From: JAWKZG01 sp041396125
Lineage (GTDB): Bacteria > Pseudomonadota > Gammaproteobacteria > Competibacterales > Competibacteraceae
Direction of reading: 5' to 3'
Length of the DNA stretch: 64,000 nt
NCBI GenBank assembly: GCA_041396125.1
Contig: JAWKZG010000023.1
Span: 1-64,000, forward strand
Shown here in pieces: positions 54,901 through 62,330 of the stretch. Below the pieces are notes generated by a model, which saw only the letters and a program-made list of their open reading frames with translations, had not been told where the DNA came from and made no database searches. A program made the translations under genes and the position numbers. The stretch's first letter is position 1, and the number at the start of each line of letters is the position of its first letter.

Positions 54901-56132
54901 GCCTGGGCAACTGGCAGCGAATGGGCTTTGCGGAGCATGATCCCTACACCACGCCCGGCGAGTGGATCACCACCGTAGTCAATAACCGGGCCGACCGCAT
55001 TCCGCGCTCACGGGTGTTCGCCAGTATTCTGGTAGCGGAAATCAGCGCTGTCCGGCATGTGTTGATCGGTACCAACCTGACCGGGCTGCAGCGCTATATC
55101 CGCGACAGCTGGGATGAATACAGCGCTGCTATCCATTTATGGCCCGATGCTGACACCTCAACACAGGCCAACAGCACGGCGGTCGCGACCCTGACCCGAA
55201 TGGCCCGGCGGCAGCGTGTGCCACTACAGACAGCGCATCTGCAGGCTGAATTACGGATCATGCTGGCGGCGCTGGCGATCAATCCGGATGAAACCGCACT
55301 GGCACAACTCTGTCAGCAGCCGGACACACTCAGCACTTGTCTGGATACCACACAGCCTGATTATCAGGCCGTCGCTGAACAGTTACGCCGGCAACACACC
55401 CATTGGCAGCAGTACGAGACCCTGAAAGACCGTATTCAACACTGCGAATTGTCTGAACGAGCCGCCTGCGAGCGCGATTTCCAGCGATTATTGTGGGACT
55501 GGTTCAGCGCCAAACTGATCGTTGTAGACGATCCACTCGCTACCGGCGAACATATTCTGCACATGCTCTGGCAGCGCACGCCACCGGGTTTTCACAATCG
55601 CATCATGGGTATCCAGAACATCAAGGGAACCGGGCTGGATTTCATTTATCGCTGGCAGGACTGGGAAATCTGCTATCACGCCGCCAATAAGCTGCTCAGC
55701 GAGCAGATGAGTGAGGTCAACGCCGGACTGCGTACCCTGAGTGGCTTTCAGGGCTATGGTCAATTATGCGCCGAATACCTGACCGACACGCTGGAACAGG
55801 CCCGCCATCAGCCCGCCATGCAGAGCGAACTGCAGCAGGCTGAACTGGCCCAGATCCGCAGTGATCTGGCGACCAGCATGAACCGGATTGCCGGGCAATT
55901 ACACCAGCAGCACCAGGCACAAAGCATGCTGGAACGGCTGGCTGCCCGTATCGAACCTTTCCTGGATGCCGGTGATGCCGTCCGTCGCCGCAAGCGAGCG
56001 GACCGCATTTATCGTGATCTGCTGGCCGAACGCATCAGCCTGCAACGCACAGCGCAGGAGCTGCAAGCCGTCAATAAACGCCAGAAAGGCGGCTGGCTGG
56101 CAAAAAAAATTCGTGACCGCCTGCTCCGCTAG
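51945..56132 (+). CDS. pgsB: HEAT-repeat / CapB (PgsB)-type poly-gamma-glutamate synthase fusion
   Basis: A TTG-started, 1395-residue protein overlapping the previous stop by 14 bases. Residues about 185-385 are HEAT-like repeats (DPRVRIAAFKCLGQAL, DPSPFVRQGLAERLLQL, DPSAQVRASAVLQLA). A membrane helix near 704-722 is followed by the Mur-ligase-like ATPase: P-loop GGWGTRGKSGTERL with Lys748, then GCEAMFLYGYPFG, TNTYPDHEDVQGPAG and SFVNGMSANERF. This ATP-grasp-unlike amide ligase core is that of CapB/PgsB, which activates a carboxylate as acyl phosphate to lengthen a gamma-glutamate chain. Standard CapB is about 400 residues, so nearly 700 N-terminal residues and 200 C-terminal residues are extra. 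The acceptor and amino acid are not known. Confidence 0.85.
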   Translation: MKPANRDLHQLLAQDLPPLVAKLEQRALSSLASAWQHWLTLQPTEQEKTRKPHQLLSEFLPLHITSLQQELSALRGHYADFARRYSNAANRIEQQTHLLEFARQMGQSPRGLRQDRRALRRWLDRDALTDRYRRRQAGLEKQLSFALDRLAVAGRATLAEIGPERGYEWIWRRLDMEKFLTPWLIYNGDPRVRIAAFKCLGQALRQLPGTQHETYIGADTLRYVYRVALDAGQDVWLQCEALSLLADLSLQRFIEVAEQRLRHPKTDPDLFVRQHIGALLTESVTAPVQLDMLLALLMRDPSPFVRQGLAERLLQLPVASRLQPLLYLIGEDPSAQVRASAVLQLAQWADADSPEHELQLLGTELMSRETDPFVLRVSLRAIWQRHARLLEQQQEAAAVNWLDTLAPLIEHLHQTAPDLAVRRWAAQTREQLWAQASAERRVLLEQLQALLADTRPGHRKRLRKQLPTRVDEMTLGRLLAISARGDFGWDVNQGLLGRTFYRAQRLGFRSWRWLHELRHSATDKRQAFSHVCGRVYRGTLRAPSTILAELAQTKVPGEPVYMPTEDGWRPYLPLPDELLSCIDHSKGLLTIYSAEGITAIQAPRSLYGKLKARWLLTWRFSDYAQRRNWQEDSQTEPADYIQAIQQLGFTVRLQRYPDEPASQSLQARLDPAVSRFFPAFLPLADPVFWQHLRDYFFSVYENSLQHLALFLALMSGLFFGRHWLSNQRVRRARRRIPLVIGGWGTRGKSGTERLKAALFNALGSSVLSKTTGCEAMFLYGYPFGDLTELFLFRPYDKATIWEQTQVLRLADRLDGDVLLWECMGLGKDFVHVLQRQWMRDDLATITNTYPDHEDVQGPAGYNIPEVMTAFIPAQATLLTSEEQMLPILRSAAQQLDTRLRTVDWLEAGLLTPDILARFPYQEHPYNIALVLALAEELGIASAYALKEMADRVVADLGVLKTYPTAPVQSRRLSFVNGMSANERFGCLGNWQRMGFAEHDPYTTPGEWITTVVNNRADRIPRSRVFASILVAEISAVRHVLIGTNLTGLQRYIRDSWDEYSAAIHLWPDADTSTQANSTAVATLTRMARRQRVPLQTAHLQAELRIMLAALAINPDETALAQLCQQPDTLSTCLDTTQPDYQAVAEQLRRQHTHWQQYETLKDRIQHCELSERAACERDFQRLLWDWFSAKLIVVDDPLATGEHILHMLWQRTPPGFHNRIMGIQNIKGTGLDFIYRWQDWEICYHAANKLLSEQMSEVNAGLRTLSGFQGYGQLCAEYLTDTLEQARHQPAMQSELQQAELAQIRSDLATSMNRIAGQLHQQHQAQSMLERLAARIEPFLDAGDAVRRRKRADRIYRDLLAERISLQRTAQELQAVNKRQKGGWLAKKIRDRLLR

Positions 56133-56197
56133 CCCTTTTTACAGCGCTATACGCTATGCTTACTTAACATCTAAACCAAAATCAAAAGGAGGACGTT

Positions 56198-57196
56198 ATG
56201 CGTTCACGCCACCACCGCCTTGAATACGAAGTTGCACGAGGCTGGGAACAACTGCCCGAAGGCTGGTCCTTTACTGAAGTGGCAGGGGTTGCGGTCGATT
56301 CCAAAGATCAGGTGTATGTATTCTGCCGCGGCGAGCATCCACTGATCGTGTTCGATAAAGACGGTCATTTCATTACCGCCTGGGGCGAAGGCGTATTCAC
56401 CATACCGCACGGTATTTTTATCGATCGGCAGGATCGCATCTATCTAACCGATTGCGGCGATCATACCGTGCGCGTCTACAACAGCGCCGGTGAGCAGCTG
56501 TGGATGCTGGGCGAACCGGGCCAGGCTTCCGATACCGGCTTTGAAGTCGATGTCAGCCCGGTGCGTTATGCCGGTGGTCCGTTCAACCGCCTGACCAATG
56601 TCGCGGTCGTGCCGGACGGCGGACTGTATATCGCCGATGGCTACGGTAATGCCCAGGTGCATAAATTTTCCGCCACCGGCCAGCTGGAATTTTCCTGGGG
56701 CGAACCAGGCAGCGGCCCCGGACAGTTCAATCTGCCGCACGGTATTGGGGTGGACAGCGCTGGCACCGTGTATGTGGCTGATCGCGAAAACTCACGGGTA
56801 CAGCTGTTCAATGCGCAGGGTGAGTATTTACGCAGCTGGGATTTCGTCAATCGGCCCGATGATATTTTCATCGATGAGCAGGACAATCTTTATATCGCTG
56901 AACTCGGTTTCCGCTCGGCCACTATCTCGCCGCCGCATTTCTGTTTCATGTCGCATCCGCCGGCCGGACATGATCCGATAGCCAAAGTCGGCATTTACGA
57001 CCCGGACGGCACGCTGCAGCAATCCATTGGCGGCGAGGAGGAAATTCTGCCCGGCAATTTTATCGCGCCGCACGGCTTATGGGCGGATTCACGGGGTGAT
57101 CTGTATGTTGGCGAGGTCGTGCTGGCCTCTGGTGCAGCAGCCCGGCTGGCACCCTTCAAGCCACATTGTTTCCAGAAGTTTATCCGCTCGGCCTGA
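56198..57196 (+). CDS. NHL-repeat beta-propeller protein
   Basis: A 332-residue protein with a strong AAAAGGAGGACG site. It has at least five NHL-type blades: QVYVFCRGEHPLIVFD, RIYLTDCGDHTVRVYN, GLYIADGYGNAQVHKFS, TVYVADRENSRVQLFN and DLYVGEV. No signal peptide is seen, so it is predicted cytosolic. Relatives include the peptidyl-alpha-hydroxyglycine alpha-amidating lyase family, for which zinc-binding histidines would be needed. HGI and HGL motifs are present at the blade turns. It follows the polymer operon by 65 bases without a visible terminator, so it might be cotranscribed. Its substrate is unclear. Confidence 0.82.
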   Translation: MRSRHHRLEYEVARGWEQLPEGWSFTEVAGVAVDSKDQVYVFCRGEHPLIVFDKDGHFITAWGEGVFTIPHGIFIDRQDRIYLTDCGDHTVRVYNSAGEQLWMLGEPGQASDTGFEVDVSPVRYAGGPFNRLTNVAVVPDGGLYIADGYGNAQVHKFSATGQLEFSWGEPGSGPGQFNLPHGIGVDSAGTVYVADRENSRVQLFNAQGEYLRSWDFVNRPDDIFIDEQDNLYIAELGFRSATISPPHFCFMSHPPAGHDPIAKVGIYDPDGTLQQSIGGEEEILPGNFIAPHGLWADSRGDLYVGEVVLASGAAARLAPFKPHCFQKFIRSA

Positions 57197-57204
57197 CCAG
57201 CCGC

Positions 57205-57288
57205 TTGCCCTGCCGGCAATACCGGTCTGCGCTGCAGCCTCGCCACAGTACATTCGTGCAGACAGGCTGCAGCGCTCAGCAAGGGCAA
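57205..57288. other. Nested inverted repeats after the NHL gene
   Basis: An inner perfect 12-base inverted repeat (GCGCTGCAGCCT at 57229-57240 and AGGCTGCAGCGC at 57264-57275) encloses 23 bases. An outer TTGCCCT (57205-57211) pairs with AGGGCAA (57282-57288). The nested stems would give a long bulged hairpin starting nine bases after the stop codon. It may terminate or stabilise the operon transcript. No T-run follows directly. Confidence 0.6.
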
Positions 57289-57328
57289 CAGAGTTAATAG
57301 TTTATTGATTAATTTTCAAAAACTTAAA

Positions 57329-57364
57329 ACAGATACAGCCGAGAGCTTTTTTTGCTGTATCTGT
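57329..57364. repeat. 11-bp inverted repeat in the long intergenic gap
   Basis: ACAGATACAGC (57329-57339) and GCTGTATCTGT (57354-57364) are perfect complements separated by 14 bases that include a T-run. It lies in the approximately 390-base gap between the NHL gene and the FKBP gene, where I see no coding sequence. On the minus strand the stem is followed by TTTTAAG, so it could be an intrinsic terminator for minus-strand transcripts, or an operator. Confidence 0.5.
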
Positions 57365-57587
57365 CGCCCTGGCAAGGCTGCAACGGGCCGCGCGAATTTG
57401 TCTCAGTCGGGTTGGCAGGTTATCCTACGCAACAGGTAGGGTAGTCCACGATTAACCCGCACAAAGCCGCATAGCCTGCGGTAAGCGTCTTAGTCGTTTT
57501 TCCCGCCTGTCGCGCTGTCAGCAACTTTCTTTGACAGCATCATCTCGTCATGAGCAGCCCGGCGCGAGGCTGCTCCAGGAGTACAAC

Positions 57588-58019
57588 ATGACCCAAGCTA
57601 AATCAGGCGACACCGTCAGAGTCCACTACACCGGCACACTGAACAACGGCTCCCAGTTCGATTCATCCATTGGCCGCGAACCGCTCGAGGTCAAACTCGG
57701 CAGCGGCGCTGTCATTCCCGGCTTTGATGCCGCCCTGCAGGGCATGCAGGTAGGCGAATCAAAAACCGTCACCATCCCGGCCGAGCAGGCCTACGGCGAA
57801 CAGCGCCCGGAAGCCTTGCAGGAATATCCCCGCTCGGCTCTGCCGGAAGACCTTGAGATCGAAGTCGGCATGCAATTGCAGGGGCAAATGCCAAACGGTC
57901 AGAGCGTTATGCTGGTTGTCGCCAATGTGAGCGATGAGATGGTACTGCTTGATGCCAATCATCCGCTGGCCGGACAGGATCTGACCTTCGACCTTGAGCT
58001 GGTTGAAATCATGCCCTAG
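57588..58019 (+). CDS. FKBP-type peptidyl-prolyl cis-trans isomerase (SlyD/SlpA-like)
   Basis: A 143-residue isomerase that speeds proline bond rotation and aids protein folding. VRVHYTGTLNNGSQFDSS begins the FKBP core, GAVIPGFDAALQGMQVGE follows, and an insert-in-flap domain occupies about residues 70-125 (EYPRSALPEDLEIEVGMQLQ), as in SlyD and SlpA. The ending FDLELVEIMP is typical. There is no signal peptide and no histidine-rich metal tail as in E. coli SlyD, so it is nearer SlpA. I chose the ATG at 57588 (after CAGGAGTACAAC) rather than the frame extension to 57531. A terminator follows. Confidence 0.92.
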   Translation: MTQAKSGDTVRVHYTGTLNNGSQFDSSIGREPLEVKLGSGAVIPGFDAALQGMQVGESKTVTIPAEQAYGEQRPEALQEYPRSALPEDLEIEVGMQLQGQMPNGQSVMLVVANVSDEMVLLDANHPLAGQDLTFDLELVEIMP

Positions 58020-58050
58020 GCTGCACTGCCCAAGAAAACCTGTTAGCAGA

Positions 58051-58087
58051 AAACCTCCCGGTGGATACTCGACCGGGAGGTTTTTTT
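58051..58087 (+). terminator. Rho-independent terminator after the FKBP gene
   Basis: AAACCTCCCGGT (58051-58062) pairs with ACCGGGAGGTTT (58072-58083) over a nine-base loop, followed by a T-run to 58087. It is a strong intrinsic terminator, 31 bases after the stop. Confidence 0.92.
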
Positions 58088-58155
58088 ATGCTGGCCAGAA
58101 CACATCCTAAGGGCAGCAAGTCACATTAAATGATTGCCGAAAAGAGGAACAGATA

Positions 58156-59400
58156 ATGAAAATTGTCGCGTGTGAACCGCATATTGTTGCCGTACCGCCG
58201 CCCCATATCGGCGGCATGTACTGGATATTTGTCATACTGCGGACCGATTGTGGCATCGAAGGCGTCGGGGAAGTCTATGCTTCTACCTTCCACCCGACCG
58301 TCATGCAGGCGGCTATTAATGATGTGTTTGAGCGTTATCTTAAAGGCCACGATCCGCACCATATTGAACGCTTCTTCCGTGAAGCTTACTCCAGTGGTTT
58401 CACCCAGCGCCCTGATCTGACCATGATGGGTGTTGTCAGCGGGCTGGAAATGGCGTGCTGGGACATCATCGGCAAATCGGCCAATAAACCGGTTTATGAG
58501 CTGATTGGCGGCAAAGTGCACGATAAACTGCGCTCGTATACGTATCTTTATCCGCAAAACAGCGCGGGCGAGTACGATTACGACAATGTCGAGCTGGCCG
58601 TTGAGTGCGCTGTGCGCTGTATGGAGCAGGGCTTTACCGCCATTAAATTTGACCCGGCAGGCCCTTACAGCGCTTATTCCGGCCATCAGATTTCGCTGGA
58701 GGCGCTGGATAAATCCGCCACTTTCTGTCGCCGTATTCGCGAAGCGGTCGGCAATCATTGCGATCTGCTGTTCGGCACTCACGGCCAGATGACGCCCGCC
58801 TCCGCTATTCGTCTGGCCAGACGGCTGGAGCCTTATGATCCACTGTGGTTTGAAGAACCGGTCCCGCCGGGTCAGGCTGAAGCCATGTCCCGGGTAGCCG
58901 CCAAAACCAGCATCCCGATTGCTACCGGCGAGCGCCTGACCACCAAATACGAGTTCCACGAACTGCTCCGGCAAGGTGCAGCTTCCATTCTGCAAATGAA
59001 CCTGGGTCGGGTGGGCGGCATTCTGGAAGGCAAAAAAATCGCGGCAATTGCCGAAGCGTTTTACGCCCAGATTGCACCGCATCTGTACAACGGTCCGGTC
59101 GGCGCGGCAGCCAGTATCCAGCTGGCGACAGCGACGCCGAACTTCTTGATTCAGGAAAGCATCATGACCTGGGAGGGTTTCCATGCTGACGTTCTGCAGG
59201 AAAAAATAGAATGGCAGGATGGCTATATCATTCCCTCGACCAGGCCAGGTCTGGGCGTCGAGCTGAATATGGATGTGGTTAAAGCCTATTCACCATACAC
59301 TGGCAGCAAACTGCACTTGTCGATGGATGCCAAACCGTATGACGTCAAAGCGCAGTCGTCGCAGGCCTGGAAACAAGCACCGCAGCGATCCACAGAGTAA
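58156..59400 (+). CDS. Mandelate racemase / muconate lactonizing enzyme family protein
   Basis: A 414-residue enolase-superfamily enzyme, probably a sugar-acid dehydratase or racemase. AIKFDPAG gives the conserved base lysine region, DLLFGTHGQM the first metal-ligand stretch, LWFEEPVPPG the second glutamate and IATGERLT the third. GGILEGKKIAAIAEAFYAQIAPHLYNGP covers the C-terminal catalytic part. The cap domain opens with MKIVACEPHIVAVPPPH. It starts after GAAAAGAGGAAC and is followed 16 bases later by a GMC oxidoreductase, suggesting a small catabolic operon. D-galactonate dehydratase-like activity is possible; the substrate is not proven. Confidence 0.85.
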   Translation: MKIVACEPHIVAVPPPHIGGMYWIFVILRTDCGIEGVGEVYASTFHPTVMQAAINDVFERYLKGHDPHHIERFFREAYSSGFTQRPDLTMMGVVSGLEMACWDIIGKSANKPVYELIGGKVHDKLRSYTYLYPQNSAGEYDYDNVELAVECAVRCMEQGFTAIKFDPAGPYSAYSGHQISLEALDKSATFCRRIREAVGNHCDLLFGTHGQMTPASAIRLARRLEPYDPLWFEEPVPPGQAEAMSRVAAKTSIPIATGERLTTKYEFHELLRQGAASILQMNLGRVGGILEGKKIAAIAEAFYAQIAPHLYNGPVGAAASIQLATATPNFLIQESIMTWEGFHADVLQEKIEWQDGYIIPSTRPGLGVELNMDVVKAYSPYTGSKLHLSMDAKPYDVKAQSSQAWKQAPQRSTE

Positions 59401-59416
59401 ATCCCGCAGACGCCCT

Positions 59417-61033
59417 ATGGATTACGATTTTATTATTGTTGGTGCCGGCTCTGCCGGCTGCATCCTGGCAGATCGTCTGAGCGAGTCAGGCCGGTATACT
59501 GTGCTGGTGCTGGAAGCAGGCGGTAAAGACCGTTCGCTCTGGCTCAAACTGCCGGTCGGATTTGCCAAAACCTACTATAACCCCCAGTACAACTATGGAT
59601 ACTACAGCGAGCCCGAAGCAGCGCTGGGCGGGCGCAGAATATACACGCCACGGGGTAAGGTACAGGGCGGCTCCGGCTCCATCAACGCCATGATCTATGT
59701 GCGCGGTCAGCCGGCTGATTTTGATGACTGGGCCGCCGCCGGCAATACCGGCTGGTCTTACCGGGACGTACTGCCTTATTTCAAAAAACTCGAATGCCAT
59801 CCAGCGGGCGATACAGATTTTCGCGCCGGACAAGGGAAAATCGGCATCACGCCAATGAAAGATGGCGCTCATCGGCTCTGTGATTACTATCTGCAAGGTG
59901 CTGCACAGCTGGGCTATCCGCTGAATGACGACTTCAACGGCTCGCACTTTGAAGGCGCTGGCATCTACGAGGCCAATATCCGTAACGGGCAGCGTGATTC
60001 CAGTAATACGGCTTATCTGAAACCCGCCTTGCAACGGCCCAATTTGCAGATCGAGCATTTTTGCACCGCCGAAAAACTGCTGTTCGATGCGCAGAAACGG
60101 GTCACTGCCGTCCAGGTACACCAGGGAGAGCACAGCAAAACCTTTCGCGCCAGACGGGAAGTGATTCTGGCCGCCGGGGCCGTTGATTCGCCCAAGTTAC
60201 TGCAATTATCCGGCATCGCCGACCAGGCATTGCTGGCCAAACACCACATTCCGGTGCTGCAGCACGCACCGGCAGTAGGCCGGAATCTGCAGGATCACCT
60301 GTGTGCAAGTTATTATTACCGGGCGAACATCAGAACCCTGAATGATGACTTCCGGTCACTGTGGGGTCTGCTCAGGGCGGGTTTACAGTATATCCTGCGC
60401 CGGCGCGGCCCACTGGCTTTGAGCGTGAACCAGGCAGGCGGTTTTTTTAAGGGCGACGGGAACGAAGCACAACCCAATATTCAGCTGTATTTCAATCCGA
60501 TGTCGTACCAGATTCCGAAAACAGGCAAAGTCAAACTGAAACCCGAGCCTTATTCCGGTTTTCTGCTGGCCTTTAACCCCTGTCGTCCCAGCAGCACGGG
60601 GCAAATCGAACTGGCTTCAGCCGATCCGCGCGCCGCCGCTCTGATCAGGCCGAATTACCTGGCGACGGATCGCGATATCCGGGAAGTGCTACAGGGCAGC
60701 AGGCTGATTCGCAAACTGATGCAGGCACCCGCCTTGCAGAACATCACTGCAGCGGAAGTTCTGCCGGGCATACAGGTGGATGACGACGCCGGCATGCTGC
60801 AATACTTTCGCGACAACTGCGGCTCGATCTACCACCTTTGCGGTACCTGCCGCATGGGGCCGGACCCTCACAGTGCCGTAGTTGACAGCCGTTTACGGGT
60901 ACATGATGTACACGGCTTGCGGGTAGTGGATGCCTCGATTTTCCCTAACATTACCTCCGGCAATATTAATGCACCGGTCATGATGGTGGCGGAAAAAGGC
61001 GCAGACATGATTCTGCAGGATAATCACCGCTAA
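59417..61033 (+). CDS. GMC-family FAD-dependent oxidoreductase
   Basis: About 538 residues. The start MDYDFIIVGAGSAGC holds the FAD dinucleotide motif. The GMC signature GKVQGGSGSINAMIYVRG and the second motif GAVDSPKLLQLSGI are present. The C-terminal catalytic histidine region is IYHLCGTCRMG and the end reads SGNINAPVMMVAEKGADMI. It oxidises an alcohol group, as in choline dehydrogenase, but the substrate cannot be set. The frame is open for 48 codons upstream inside the previous gene, but the family begins at MDYDF. A bidirectional hairpin closes the unit, facing the TRAP receptor gene. Confidence 0.93.
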   Translation: MDYDFIIVGAGSAGCILADRLSESGRYTVLVLEAGGKDRSLWLKLPVGFAKTYYNPQYNYGYYSEPEAALGGRRIYTPRGKVQGGSGSINAMIYVRGQPADFDDWAAAGNTGWSYRDVLPYFKKLECHPAGDTDFRAGQGKIGITPMKDGAHRLCDYYLQGAAQLGYPLNDDFNGSHFEGAGIYEANIRNGQRDSSNTAYLKPALQRPNLQIEHFCTAEKLLFDAQKRVTAVQVHQGEHSKTFRARREVILAAGAVDSPKLLQLSGIADQALLAKHHIPVLQHAPAVGRNLQDHLCASYYYRANIRTLNDDFRSLWGLLRAGLQYILRRRGPLALSVNQAGGFFKGDGNEAQPNIQLYFNPMSYQIPKTGKVKLKPEPYSGFLLAFNPCRPSSTGQIELASADPRAAALIRPNYLATDRDIREVLQGSRLIRKLMQAPALQNITAAEVLPGIQVDDDAGMLQYFRDNCGSIYHLCGTCRMGPDPHSAVVDSRLRVHDVHGLRVVDASIFPNITSGNINAPVMMVAEKGADMILQDNHR

Positions 61034-61062
61034 TATTTTCAGAATCGAAATTCTCAGGGTCG

Positions 61063-61091
61063 AAAAAAAACCTCCTGAACGGAGGTTTTTT
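61063..61091. terminator. Bidirectional terminator between GMC and TRAP genes
   Basis: AAAAAAAACCTCC (61063-61075) and GGAGGTTTTTT (61081-61091) form a stem with a TGAAC loop. The A-run and T-run make it work as an intrinsic terminator in both directions, suiting the convergent genes. Confidence 0.92.
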
Positions 61092-61131
61092 AAAATCCGC
61101 AGTTAATAAACTGCGGATAAACAGGGCTGGA

Positions 61132-62187
61132 TTATTTCAGATAACCGACATCGCCCCATTTGGCGTACTCTGCCCGAAAAGCGGTATAGGCATCGTAGAT
61201 ACGCTTGAAGTTTTCATCCTTGGCAGCTTCTTCTGCAGCGGTTTCATCCCAGGCCTGACGGAATGCTTCGATGAATTCCGGCGGCCATTTATGGATGGTT
61301 ACGCCTTTGCTTTCATGGAAAGCAACTGCGGCACCCTGGGCTGCTTCGGCCTGCGCCATGCTCCACACATTGGCTTCACCGCAGGCTATTTCCAGGATTT
61401 TCTGGTTGGCCGGTGACAGCGCATTCCATTTATCCATATTGACGATGATTTCGAGGGTGGAAGCCTGCTGGTGCCAGCCGGGGAAGTAATTGTGCTTGGC
61501 GATCTGGTAAAAACCGAGGTTTTTATCCAGACTGGGGTAGGAAAATTCCGTGGCGTCAATGGAACCCAGCTCCAGGGCGGGGTAAATATCGCCAGGGCTG
61601 AGCAATTGGGTTGATACGCCAAGCTTTTGCATGGCTTTGCCACCCAGACCATAAAAGCGCATCTTCAGGCCTTTCAGATCATCCAGCGTGTTGATCTCTT
61701 TGCGAAACCAACCGGAGGACTCGGCCACCACAATACCGCAGAGCATACCCTTGACGTTGTACTTGGCGTATTCTTCTGCGTACAACTTGGCACCACTGCC
61801 AGCGACCATCCAGGCAAGATATTCATTGACGCCAGGGCCGAAAGGCACGGAACCAAAAAACGTGACATGCGGTAATTTACCGGCATGAAAACCCGCCGAG
61901 GTATAGGAAGCATCCACTGAACCGACCGAGACAGCGTCAAAAACCCCCAGCGCAGGTACCAGCGCGTTCGGCTCGTAAAATTTGATATCGAATTTGCCAT
62001 CCGACATGGTCTTGACATTATCCAGCACGCGGACAATGTTTTGCCCCAGTTCGGCCAGGGTGCTGGCGTAGGAACTTGCCAGTTTCCAACGCACCCGTTC
62101 TTGCGCCTGGGCTTGTCCCAAAGTCATCATAAAACCGCCAGCCAGACCGACCAGCAACGCTTTTTTAATATAGCTATTTAGTTGCAT
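61132..62187 (-). CDS. dctP: TRAP transporter substrate-binding protein (DctP family)
   Basis: A 351-residue periplasmic receptor with a signal peptide of about 28 residues ending GQAQAQ. Family features are VRWKLASSYASTLAELGQNI at the start and KMRFYGLGGKAMQKLGV, which includes the arginine that grips carboxylates in DctP proteins. LGSIDATEFSYP follows in the second lobe. The ribosome-binding site TGAGGAGTTT is good. The DctQ and DctM membrane subunits are not in the window. Given its convergent neighbours (enolase superfamily, GMC), it may bring in the sugar acid or alcohol they act on; this is inference. Confidence 0.92.
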   Translation of the reverse strand: MQLNSYIKKALLVGLAGGFMMTLGQAQAQERVRWKLASSYASTLAELGQNIVRVLDNVKTMSDGKFDIKFYEPNALVPALGVFDAVSVGSVDASYTSAGFHAGKLPHVTFFGSVPFGPGVNEYLAWMVAGSGAKLYAEEYAKYNVKGMLCGIVVAESSGWFRKEINTLDDLKGLKMRFYGLGGKAMQKLGVSTQLLSPGDIYPALELGSIDATEFSYPSLDKNLGFYQIAKHNYFPGWHQQASTLEIIVNMDKWNALSPANQKILEIACGEANVWSMAQAEAAQGAAVAFHESKGVTIHKWPPEFIEAFRQAWDETAAEEAAKDENFKRIYDAYTAFRAEYAKWGDVGYLK

Positions 62188-62330
62188 AAACTCCTCACAG
62201 GATATCCAGGATTAACCCAAAAATTTATTGTAATGCTGTCAGCCCCGCCCATCTGCCGAACGAGACCTGCTTTTACTATAGAACAGTTTGCTGCAATTGC
62301 CAGAATATTCAGCCACCGGAGCGGCCCGAA

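Noticed and set aside
58126..59184. 352-codon minus-strand frame
   Set aside because: Antisense to the enolase-superfamily gene, whose motifs are unambiguous.
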